Source: Sperchopsis tessellata
Lineage: Eukaryota; Arthropoda; Insecta; Coleoptera; Hydrophilidae
Direction: 5' to 3'
NCBI GenBank assembly: GCA_033557685.1
Contig: JAWQRN010000492.1
Span: 1-28,920 of the forward strand
DNA length: 28,920 nt
Shown here: positions 20,975 through 28,285 of the stretch, in pieces
Numbering within the stretch: position 1 is the first letter of the stretch
Layout of the letters: every line of letters begins with the position of its first letter
Translations under genes and position numbers: made by a program
Notes under the pieces: generated by a model
Told to the model about the DNA's origin: nothing
The model's database searches: none
What the model saw: only the letters and a program-made list of their open reading frames with translations

Positions 20975-21572
20975 TTATATTATAGTTACTTTCAAAGTTC
21001 TTCATTCTCGTTTGCTCAAGTGCTACGTCTGTTTCTTTTAAGACAAGTTTCTATAAGTATTCAAAAATGTGTTTTCAGTGGGAGCTGGATGAATTGGGTA
21101 TAATGCTATATACTCTCTTCTTGCAACTTTTTATTTTTATTGCTTTTAAAATAAAGGGAAAATGTAAACCATTTTGATAAAATAAGACTTCAAAATGTCA
21201 AATAACAACAATGGTAATGAAGAAGCACTGTTGTCATAGATCATCAGCCTAAACGTACTGCACTTCTGTCAGTAACAAGCTTTAAAATAATGTATATTTA
21301 AAGTACTTTCAAGGCCCAATATTCAAAAACTATTACAACTAGACCTATTAACTTTTATATTATAAAAATCAGAAGAAAAGCATCTAAAGAAAATGTAAAA
21401 TTATACAGGTCTTCCCTTTAAAAAAATCACCTCCGTTCTTATATCACGTGACATATGCAGGAAATCATTTCTTTATTAGTATTTAAGAAAAATATAGATG
21501 AAACCCCACAACTTTTGTATTTAATCTATAAAAAGAGGTCAGAGGTATCACTAAAAGTAAGAAAATCCCTTT
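20975..21572. repeat. Right arm of inverted repeat
   Basis: Reverse complement partner of 19836-20402. It has a few extra bases near 21075-21090 and others missing near 21340. The open frames at 20909-21103 and 21455-21646 overlap its edges and are not conserved. Confidence 0.75.
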
Positions 21573-22194
21573 TACAGATAATTTTTAAAGATAAAGAGAA
21601 GTTCACTCGTGAACTAGAAGATAGAATAATGCTCTTCAAGAATTAAATGGAATGGAAGTGACAATGTACGACCTGGTGGGAAAAGTTGAAATCAACAGTT
21701 GGCATCAACACGCTAGTGGTAGTGAATTATGTGTCAGTCGGGTTGGCAACCATGGCACAACATACAAATAAAATGTAAATAATAGGAACAGCAACAAATA
21801 TTTCAAAGAAAGAATTTTAAAGACAAAAATTTGGACTTTTGTGAGCTCATTTGCTTCAAAAGTTGTTTGTCGAAATCAAATTCTCAAACGAATAGTATTA
21901 GTATAATTTATTGATCTTAAATAGCCACAAAATGACAGTCCCTCAGCATCATGCTAGTCTGGAACTTCTACAAATAGCAGCTGGTTTACCCTTGGATATT
22001 GCCTTCAATTAATAAACCACTAGTTTTTCTACATTGTGTAATTCCCATTACATAAATTATTTTGACTTTAATCTCAAAATTTTTATGGAATTTTCGTAGG
22101 AACAAAAATTGATATAGACAATATGTCCGATGTACATATGAAGGAAAAACTGAAAAACAGTGAGAATTTAAATAATTATTTAGATAAGAAGGTG
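21573..22194. other. AT-rich stretch without gene
   Basis: No motif was seen. It starts right after the proposed TA flank of the foldback element. Confidence 0.5.
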
Positions 22195-22290
22195 CCTGAA
22201 AGTCTACGGCCACAGTAAATATATTCAGGTTTTTCAGGAGATATCCGTGTGTTGGTTATCTCCCGTAATATCCGAAGATATCTAGATAAG
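22195..22290 (-). repeat. Penelope-associated repeat, copy 4
   Basis: On the minus strand it reads a degenerate upstream part (near 22275 to 22245, with cgggagataaccaacac) and then cctgaaaaacctgaatatat, ttactgtggccgtagac. The latter is close to the block at 18641-18680. It lies about 3 kb from the cluster, beyond the foldback element. Confidence 0.65.
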
Positions 22291-22715
22291 AAATTTGCAG
22301 AAACTAAATTTTTACGTGAAAAAATTCCAAATAAGAGATCATTTAACACAAATAGCTGCTGCCTAAAAAGGTCTGAGTGAACAATTGTTGAGTTGAATTG
22401 AAGTATCGAAATATATTTTTTCAAATTCCAATATACAAGTAAATAACATATAGCTCATGCAAGTGTATTGAAACAAGATAATGATTTTAATATTAATATG
22501 TTTTACATAAACATTCAGTCAGGGCCGTCTTATTCATTAAGAAAAGTGCCTAGGGCATACGATGTATTTGTTGCGTAGGTTTAACATATGATAGGAAATA
22601 ATAACAAAGGCTAAATCATTAACATCGGTCAACCAGTGTAGTGCTCCAGTATGCATAAAACTGTAGATGAGTAGGTAGCAAATAAACAAATAACAAACTT
22701 ACAGAACTTAAATAT
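22291..22715. other. AT-rich stretch with one possible hAT-type end
   Basis: No gene. CAGGGCCGTCTTA at 22520-22532, followed by gtgcctagggc (22547-22557), resembles the terminal sequence of non-autonomous hAT-like elements in insects. No matching inverted end was found nearby. Confidence 0.3.
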
Positions 22716-22940
22716 TGTTACGAAACTACTGCAGAGTAACTACGCCGCTGAGAGTTTAGATTAATCTAGTAAATTACGCTCGTCCGAACCCGTCCACGTC
22801 CTTTTCAGAAGAATCGAGGGTAGTCTACATCTCTCCAGTAGAATTCTCACCTAGGTATAAAAGTGAGCGATCCCGACTAGGCAGTCAGTTGATCCTCGGT
22901 CATTATACATAGTTCTAGTTTCCAATAAAGATGGCTACAA
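22716..22940 (+). repeat. Gypsy 5' LTR
   Basis: It begins TGTTACGAAACTAC, the TGTTACG start seen in many insect Gypsy LTRs. It holds a TATA box and initiator at the expected spacing, then AATAAA at 22924-22929. The right boundary is blurred because the internal deletion joins it directly to RT coding sequence; the string aataaagatggc could be LTR poly(A) signal or the KDG codons of RT. No second LTR copy is in the window for comparison. Confidence 0.65.
22856..22890 (+). promoter_or_regulatory. LTR core promoter: TATA box and initiator
   Basis: TATAAAAG at 22856-22863 and TCAGTT at 22885-22890. If transcription starts at the A (22887) the TATA box begins at -31. TCAGTY is the arthropod initiator consensus. 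This is the best-preserved promoter in the window. Confidence 0.7.
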
Positions 22941-23345
22941 ATAGAAGACACTTATGACAACTTTGACCGGATCACAGCGGTTCTCCACAATATACTTGAA
23001 GAGTGGTTATTGACAAGTAGAGATAGACTCTAAAGCCTGAGAAAATATAGCTTTTACTACAGGATCAGGAGTGGGGCAGTTCAGCTTCATGCCATTTGGA
23101 CTATGCAATGCACCAGCAAATTTTAGAAGACATGGATCTGGATTCTGAAGGGTTTATCTTGGAAAACCTATTTGGTTTACCTTGTCGACGTCATCGTAAT
23201 TGGTAAGAAATTTGAAGAATTTGGAGAAGGATTTTAGAAGACTGAGAATCGCCCATTTGAAACTTAGCCCAAAGAAATGCCACCTATTCAAGAAGAAAGT
23301 AAAATATCTTGGACAGCGAAAGTATAGCAGATTCCGATAAAATCT
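22941..23345 (+). pseudogene. Gypsy RT, central part
   Basis: In shifting frames: TLTGSQRFSTIYL near 22965 (DTLxGSxxFSTLDL, first palm Asp changed), then SFYYRIRSGAV, FMPFGLCNAPANF near 23088-23126 (MPFGLCNAPATF, intact), VYLVDVIVIGKKFEEF at 23175-23222 (VYLDDVIVxGxxFEEH) and RLRIAHLKLSPKKCHLFKKK at about 23240-23299 (LKLxPKKCxLFxxxVxYLGH). The active-site YLDD is YLVD here (23178-23189), so the first Asp of the pair is lost. At least three frameshifts. Would copy element RNA into DNA. Confidence 0.9.
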
Positions 23346-23388
23346 CCACATAGGAGAAATTGCCAACTCCGATAAATAAACATGATAT

Positions 23389-23935
23389 ATGAAGTTTCCT
23401 GGGACTCTACACTTACTACCGATGATTTGTCAGTTTGCTAATATAGCTAAGCCTTTACATAAGCTGATGGCAGAAGCGAGAAAATTCAAATGGACAGAAG
23501 TTTGCCAAGAGACGTTCGATGAATTGAAGAGAATCTTAACTAAAGTTCCTATCCTTGTTATCCTCGAATGGAGGGACAATACATTTTGGACACTGGTGCT
23601 GGCAACATCGGAGTTGGGGCCATACTCTCGCAAAGATGGCCAGGAAACAGTGATTGGTTACTTCAGCAAGACTCTTTTAAGCCTGAGAAGAACTACTGTG
23701 TCACAAGACGAGAACTACTGGCCGTTGTCAAAGCTATTGAGCACTTCCATAAGTACCTGTATGGAAGACAATTTCTCTTTAAAACAGATCATGCTGCATA
23801 CAATGGCTTCTTCACTTTAAAAATCCAAGAGATCAGATTGATAGGTGGCTGGAAAGACTCCAGACATATCATCTTACCACCAAACATCGTAGAGGTAAGA
23901 TCCATAATATCGCCGATGCTTTGTCAAGAACACCC
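23389..23935 (+). pseudogene. Gypsy RT/RNase H
   Basis: Two overlapping open frames (23389-23820 and 23568-24128) share the coding of one domain through frameshifts. The first has FANIAKPLHKLMAEARKFKW near 23437, then CQETFDELKRILTKVPIL, the linker between RT and RNase H. The second begins ILDTGAGNIGVGAILSQ (DTDASNxGIGAVLSQ, with the catalytic pattern altered to DTGAG), then QDSFKPEKNYCVTRRELLAV and HKYLYGRQFLFKTDHAA. After a frame change, HNIADALSRTPC at about 23900-23940 matches NADALSRRPC, the end of RNase H. It would degrade the RNA of the hybrid. Confidence 0.9.
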
Positions 23936-24179
23936 TGCCTATTTGAATGTAAATTGCCAAAGCATTGAAGAAATAACAGAGATGCTGACAGTCTCTCGCA
24001 CAACAGTCACAACAGTCGACGTAGAAGGATGGACTGACGACGAAATAAGAAGAGCACATAAAGAAGACCAATATCTACGGCCTATTCTGACCTGGAAGCA
24101 GCAAGGGCGACGATCAGCATGGAAATAAGTAGACATATAGATCAAGCAGTGAAGACGTACTGGGCACAATGGAACTCAT

Positions 24180-25045
24180 TGAAGATGGTAAACGGATTAT
24201 TGAAGAGGGCAAAAACTATTGGAAGAACTACAATATGGGAGTTTAGGATTCCATAAACAAACAATAGAGAAGGTTCAAGAACGATTCTATTGGGTCAACT
24301 GTCAAAATGGTGTCACAGAATAGTGAGGCGATGCACTACCTGTGCAGCAACTAATTGCCCGGGAAGAAAAAGAAAGGCTTCGATGAAGCAGTACAACGTT
24401 GGAAGCCCTTTCGAGAGGAATGCTATATACATAGCTAGGCCGTTTCCAGACACTGATACTGGCAACAAATACATACTAGTTGCCATAGATTATTTCAGTA
24501 TTTAGGTTGAGGTATATTCCCTACCGACCCAGACGTCATCGACAGTGGCTGAACTATTGATTAGAGAGTTCTTCAGTAGATGTAGGGCTCCACTGGGACT
24601 CCATTCTGACCAAGGTAGAAGCTTTGAATCAGGGTTGTTCCAGGAGACTTACTTACTTACTTGAGATAAGGAAGAATCTAACCACATCATTACACCCTCA
24701 GAGAGAATGAATTGAACCACGGGTAAATACCTATCCAAAGTTGTCTCCGGACACCAAATAGATCGATAACTTCGTATTCATATAATCATGATGGCCTACC
24801 ACTCAGTTGCTAACAAAACGACTCCGCAAACAGCTAAGGTGATCTTCGGAAGAGAACTGAGATTACCTTTTTGGCAGCCGGTCAGATGAAGATTAATCAA
24901 GTGATAATTATGTCAACAACCTAAGAAGGAAGATGGACGATATTTACAATCTTATCCAAAACAACATTCAGATTTAAGTGATATAATGAAGGACAGCTAC
25001 TATGTACGAACCGACGCTGTGGGATTCCACGAGGACGATCTAGTC
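24180..25045 (+). pseudogene. Gypsy integrase
   Basis: The N-terminal HHCC finger is partly visible: VQERFYWVNCQNGV near 24271, then CRRCTTCAATNCPG-like sequence near 24331 (RRCTTCAATN). Next comes the frame 24290-24505 with MKQYNVGSPFERNAIYIARP, where the first catalytic Asp (IDIAGPFP) is Tyr at 24428-24430. LHSDQGRSFESGLFQE near 24600-24645 has the second Asp intact. A block around 24690-24715 aligns with the region of the catalytic Glu. MAYHSVANKTTPQTAKVIFG near 24793-24850 and MKDSYYVRTDAVGFHEDDLV near 24985-25045 match MAYRSxxHExTxxTPAxxxFG and MKxxYDxxxxxxxFxxGDxV, after which the sequence changes abruptly. It would insert the DNA copy into the genome. Confidence 0.9.
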
Positions 25046-25052
25046 TTTTTTT

Positions 25053-25261
25053 AAGGGGACTTTGCATCCCACTCGAGTAACCTGGCAAGTGGCCCCCATC
25101 AATTAGCCCGACAGTCCGGGACCGCGTTAAGTCGTCTGTATACCCCTTAGGGCTTTCTGACTCAGGTGTTATGACTTTCCTACATGTCCGCTATCTCGAT
25201 TAGGGGTTCAGATACCTATCGTTGGCACTTCGCTATGAGGCGCATACAATTAGACATTCAC
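25053..25261 (-). other. R1-like LINE 3' untranslated region
   Basis: It lies between the stop of the last open frame (25262-25264) and the T tract at 25046-25052 that represents the A tail. It is GC-rich with no coding motif. Confidence 0.6.
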
Positions 25262-25680
25262 TCACGCACTCTGGCATACTCGTTTGTCTGTTTCCCTCTT
25301 CTGCATTATTGCGCACACCATGGAGTTTATAATGTTCCTATTTGAAGCTGAAGCCAGCATCAATTGCACCATATTTTCCACCCGAAGCTCAACGCGAAGC
25401 ACTACCTCTGCAATACGCCTTTCTGCATGCCACCTAGGGCACCGAAATATGACGTGGTCTACACTATCACACACGGTCGTTCCTTCCTCCGCACAGTATA
25501 CGTAGGTGTCCACTTCCTCCTTCCTAATCTTCAACAGATAGCTCCTGAAACATCCATGTCCGATTAATACTTGTGTCATTTGGAAATTCACATCACCATG
25601 ACGCCTCTCCACCCATGTCTTTATTTGGGAGAAAAGTTCTCGCATCCAGCTGCCCCCTACAACATTGACCCACTCTGCCT
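25262..25680 (-). pseudogene. R1-like ORF2 C-terminus with zinc finger
   Basis: The frame 25262-25645 (127 codons) reads WVERRHGDVNFQMTQVLIGH, then GCFRSYL, CAEEGTTVCDSVDHVIFRCP, and further NMVQLMLASASN. This is the R1-clade C-terminal block RRHGEVxFxLTQxLTGHGxFxxYL, the CCHC zinc finger with HVIFRCPRW, and a VxxMLxSxxxW helix. Its natural end is at 25262. The upstream residues (QAEWVNVVGGSW) lie in another frame at about 25680-25645, so ATG 25645 is not a start. Confidence 0.85.
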
Positions 25681-26482
25681 GCCGACTCTGAAACAGCTAG
25701 TCTCTCACGACTGCTCTCGTTATGTGGTTCATGTGTTTTTTTTCCTCCGCCAGTAGTTCTACCGAGGGAATGCCGGCAATCACCAGTCACGCCACCAAAG
25801 ACGCGAAGCGCTACTCTCCTTTGTACAACCTGTAGTCTTCCCTTTGTCGTTCCGCATTCCTTGCAGTCTGCCCACACTTCCGCGCCGTAGAGCATTGCCA
25901 AATGAGCCACTGATCTCACCACGCGCCGTTTCCCACTCCGTGATCTCCACACGTTCGGCATCAATTTCGCCAGAGCACCTACTACCTTGTCGGCCTTTTT
26001 GGCAGTTGTTTCCATGTAGGTGACAAATTTCAAGTTTCTGTCGACATAGACCCACATGTACTTGACACTATTTTGTGGTACTATGATTGTGCCCCCGACC
26101 TGAAACTTTACAGGGCCTTTACCTATCGGAAGCACGGCTTCAGTTTTCTCCGGGGTCAATCTTAGGCCGCGTGCAGCAGTCCACTATTCCATTATGTCAG
26201 TCGCTTCGTTCATTTTTGCCATTAGTTGCTCCACCCATCGTGCTACCACGATCAAGGCGATGTCATCCGGAAATGCCATTAATCTCACGCCGTCCGGATA
26301 GCGCACCCGTAGACTCCGTCGTGCTGCACGTTCCACAAAGTAGGTCCGAGGATCAATCCCTGTGGCACACCTCTGTTCACTTCCATATACTCCGCATGCG
26401 AGTCGCTGTCCAACTTAATGGGCCTCCCGCTCATGTAGTCCCTCAGTATACGTAACAGATACGGAGCAACACCCAGTCTCAT
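25680..26482 (-). pseudogene. R1-like RT, C-terminal half
   Basis: The frame 26482-26285 has LGVAPYLLRILRDYMSGRPI and then VNRGVPQGLILGPTLWNVQ, the R1 block with VNRGVPQGSVLGPTLWNV. The active-site FADD is FPDD: DNA at 26262-26273 codes Phe-Pro-Asp-Asp in a shifted frame, with LMAFPDDIAL around it. The frame 26159-25593 begins TPEKTEAVLPIGKG and continues VKYMWVYVDRNLKF (VKYLGVxLDxxLxF), ADKVVGALAKLMPNV, VAHLAMLYGAEVWAD and VQRRVALRVFG, all typical R1 RT thumb segments. Two frameshifts and stops are present. Confidence 0.9.
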
Positions 26483-27080
26483 TCAATGTATTTCTAATGC
26501 CGAAGGTCACCAAGGCACATAATCACCTCGTCCTCCATGTACCGCGGCTGGCCTCTGCAGCAACGTCCATAACTGCTCTTACGGCGTCTAGTGTCGATCG
26601 CCTCTCCCTGAAGCCAAACTGATTTTCAGAGAGACCACCGCACCTCTCTATTTCGGCTTTAAGTCTGGACACGATAAGTTGCTTCAGTATCTTTCCCGCG
26701 GTATCCTATAAGCAGAGTGGACTATATGTTCCCGCTTCATCTATCGGACCATTGTTTTTTCTCAAGAGAAGTAGCCGTGCGGTCTTCCATCTGATGGGGA
26801 AATTCACCGTTCTCAAAATGATGTTCATGATGGTCAAAACGTAGTCGGGCTGCCCTCGAACAACCAGCTTCATAACCTCCGGCGACACTGAATACAACCC
26901 AGGAGCCTTTCTTCCTCGCAACCGCTCGCCAGCGGCACCAAGTTCAGCTACCGTAAATAGTGACACGATCACCACAGGCGGGTGTTCCCATTCCACAGCC
27001 TCATGCATCGGGAACAGAACACTCACCACCCTACCTCAACCCCTCGATGGATAACCAGATCGTTGGTGGCGCAATCCGTA
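26483..27080 (-). pseudogene. R1-like RT, N-terminal half
   Basis: The frame 27029-26706 has LFPMHEAVEWEHPPVV, then FTVAELGAAGERLRGRKAPG (EELxAAxxRLxxGKAPGPDG) and VSPEVMKLVVRGQPDYVL, FPIRWKTARLLLLRKNNGP (FPxxWKxARLVLLPKPGK). After a frame change, about 26640-26570 reads GGLSENQFGFRERRSTLDAV, the LSExQFGFRxGRSTLDA block. A deletion removes the end of the palm segment just before LGVAPYLL (at about 26500-26480). It would be the finger and first palm of RT. Confidence 0.9.
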
Positions 27081-27099
27081 GGCATTTAACTGCAATACG

Positions 27100-27500
27100 G
27101 TAACCCCGTCCCCACACATCGTCCCACACATCGTCGTTTATCTCGTCACACAGACTCTTCCATTTCATCCTCTTGGCTCTTATTATCACCAACAGAAGCA
27201 CTCTTTTTGTTTACCTGTAGCGTATCTTGAGCCCACGAGATTCCTCGGTATCTCCACGCCTCTTCGCAGCCCGCTGATATGTCCTCCTATCAAAGTTAGC
27301 CCGCCGTCTAAGGTCACCTATGTCCACGGACCACCAATACACCCTCTTATTTTTATTGTCTCGGCTCTTCCTCGTCATAGTGGCATCGCAAGCTTTTACC
27401 ACAACTCTAATGAAGGAGTCTGAACTCCTGTCTAGGTCTCGCACCACCGCGGCCAGTTCATCTAAAGACTCCACGAAACCTTCAAACCTGGTTCACATCT
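27100..27500 (-). pseudogene. R1-like endonuclease-RT linker
   Basis: The frame 27474-27211 reads ESLDELAAVVRDLDRSSDSF, then VVKACDATMTRKSRDNKNKR and VYWWSVDIGDLRRRANFDRR. This matches the R1 linker: VxxACDAxMPRK, then YWWTxEIAxLRRxCxxARR. MKWKSLCDEIND near 27165 follows. Here a perfect 12-bp tandem duplication (27111-27122 and 27123-27134) repeats the coded DDVW. ORF2 endonuclease sequence proper was not recognised between 27500 and 27630. Confidence 0.8.
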
Positions 27501-27630
27501 ACCAAGCACAGCCCTGACCATTCCCCACGTCATGAACTGCTAGAGCACCGTTCACCATTCTGATAGCCACATCCTTATTTGTATCAGTAAGCCAGTCCGC
27601 GCCAGCGACCAATGCCCTAACTATGAAGGC

Positions 27631-28243
27631 CTACCACGATAGGTTTGTGGCCTTTATTATAGCTTCCTTTTTATCATCTTGTGTGGACACGGCATCTAGT
27701 TCTTTTATATGCAGAACACTCTGCCTCCCTTCTGTAGTAGCCTTCACACCGCGAATTCCTTCCACTATGGCATTTTTGCGGATAGCTGCTACGTCCTTAC
27801 CTTTCTTCACGGTAATAAGTAGATCGCCGCCCATCGTTCTTTGTGTATTTCCAACTTCTATATCCAATTCATCGATATTAGCATTGTCCTTCACCGTCTT
27901 TAATAGATTTTACTTCTGTTGTCTTTTTTGTTCTGGTTTTTGTTTTGTTCCTTTCTATGCCTCTTCGCTGAACTAAAGAAAATTCATCTTCGTCGACCAC
28001 CTCTGAAGAAGCAACAGTCCGTACAGGCAAGTAGATGTTTCCATCCTCCACCTGAGATAAGGGTGTAACCGAAGGGATGTTGTGTGGTTGAGGTGTTGTA
28101 AAGTGTGTGTGGATGTGTGTGCGTCGCAATGTAGGATGTTCCGTGTTGCGTGCTTGTGTGTGCATCGGAGTGAAGTGCGTCGTCGTGTGGGTTTGCCGTT
28201 TGCCCGCGGGTCGCAGCGGTGCGCAATGGTGCGCGGGGCGCAA
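27631..28243 (-). pseudogene. R1-like ORF1 (gag-like) remnant
   Basis: The frame 27894-27631 reads IDELDIEVGNTQRTMGGDLL, then ITVKKGKDVAAI and GVKATTEGRQSVLHIKELDA, matching the ORF1 region of R1-type elements (VRRTxxGDLLLxVxKGxDA..., ending in a core ahead of zinc knuckles). The frame 28243-27878 (121 codons) precedes it with a small overlap and frame change. It is His-, Thr- and Pro-rich and ends VVDEDEFSLVQRRGIERN. ORF1 coats element RNA. The zinc knuckles that should follow are missing. The far 5' part has CACA-rich composition (28085-28170). Confidence 0.65.
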
Positions 28244-28285
28244 TGGGTGGGGGCCGGGGGCTGGAGTGGGTTAGCAACTGAGTTT

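Larger units (their letters stand above)
19836..21572 (-). mobile_element. Foldback-like DNA transposon with arms of about 570-600 bp, Tc1/mariner-type core
   Basis: The left arm (19836 to about 20402) and the right arm (about 20975-21572) are long inverted repeats, with indels. Anchors: aatacaaaagttgt at 19901-19914 pairs with 21509-21522; gtcacgtgatata near 19970 with about 21440-21452; tctatgacaac near 20141 with about 21233; cattttgaag/gacattt with 21191; acatttttgaatacttatag (20297-20316) with 21049-21068. The proposed ends, CAGGATGATTC at 19836 and GAAAATCCCTTT ending at 21572, are both flanked by TA, the target of Tc1/mariner elements. The end assignment is tentative because the outermost 60 bp are poorly conserved. 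The core holds a minus-strand transposase relic. Confidence 0.75.
22716..25045 (+). mobile_element. Ty3/Gypsy retrotransposon, internally deleted and 3'-truncated
   Basis: A 5' LTR (22716 to about 22940) is followed immediately by the middle of RT, then RNase H and integrase in the right order. All of gag, protease and the first part of RT are missing. The 3' part of the element (end of pol, 3' LTR) is cut off at 25045, where an antisense R1-like LINE begins. The RNase H block YxSKTLSxPExNYCVTRRELLAVV and the arrangement of integrase match Gypsy elements of the 412/mdg-type and relatives. The copy has several frameshifts and altered catalytic residues, so it is inactive. Confidence 0.9.
25046..28285 (-). 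mobile_element. R1-clade LINE, antisense, inserted into the Gypsy element
   Basis: It reads on the minus strand as ORF1 remnant (28243-27631), endonuclease-RT linker (27500-27100), RT (27030-25900), C-terminal zinc finger (25645-25262) and a short 3' UTR (25261-25053) ending in a 7-nt A tract, seen as T at 25046-25052. Protein wording matches the R1 clade of arthropods. Only 3.2 kb are left of an element usually clearly longer; most of the endonuclease is deleted. The left boundary coincides with the end of recognisable Gypsy integrase. It is distinctly GC-richer than the rest of the window. The 5' boundary near 28285 is set by the drop to AT-rich DNA and is approximate. Confidence 0.85.

Noticed and set aside
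22176..22424. Shared peptide (EKPEYIYCG-like) in frames at 18.6 kb and 22.2 kb as a protein domain
   Set aside because: The same peptide arises because both frames cross the same repeat; the third copy (19.16 kb) does not keep the peptide well, so it is a DNA repeat and not evidence of coding.
27623..27976. Plus-strand open frame of 117 codons with apparent membrane segments
   Set aside because: Antisense of the R1-like ORF1 remnant; the hydrophobicity follows from the complementary codons.
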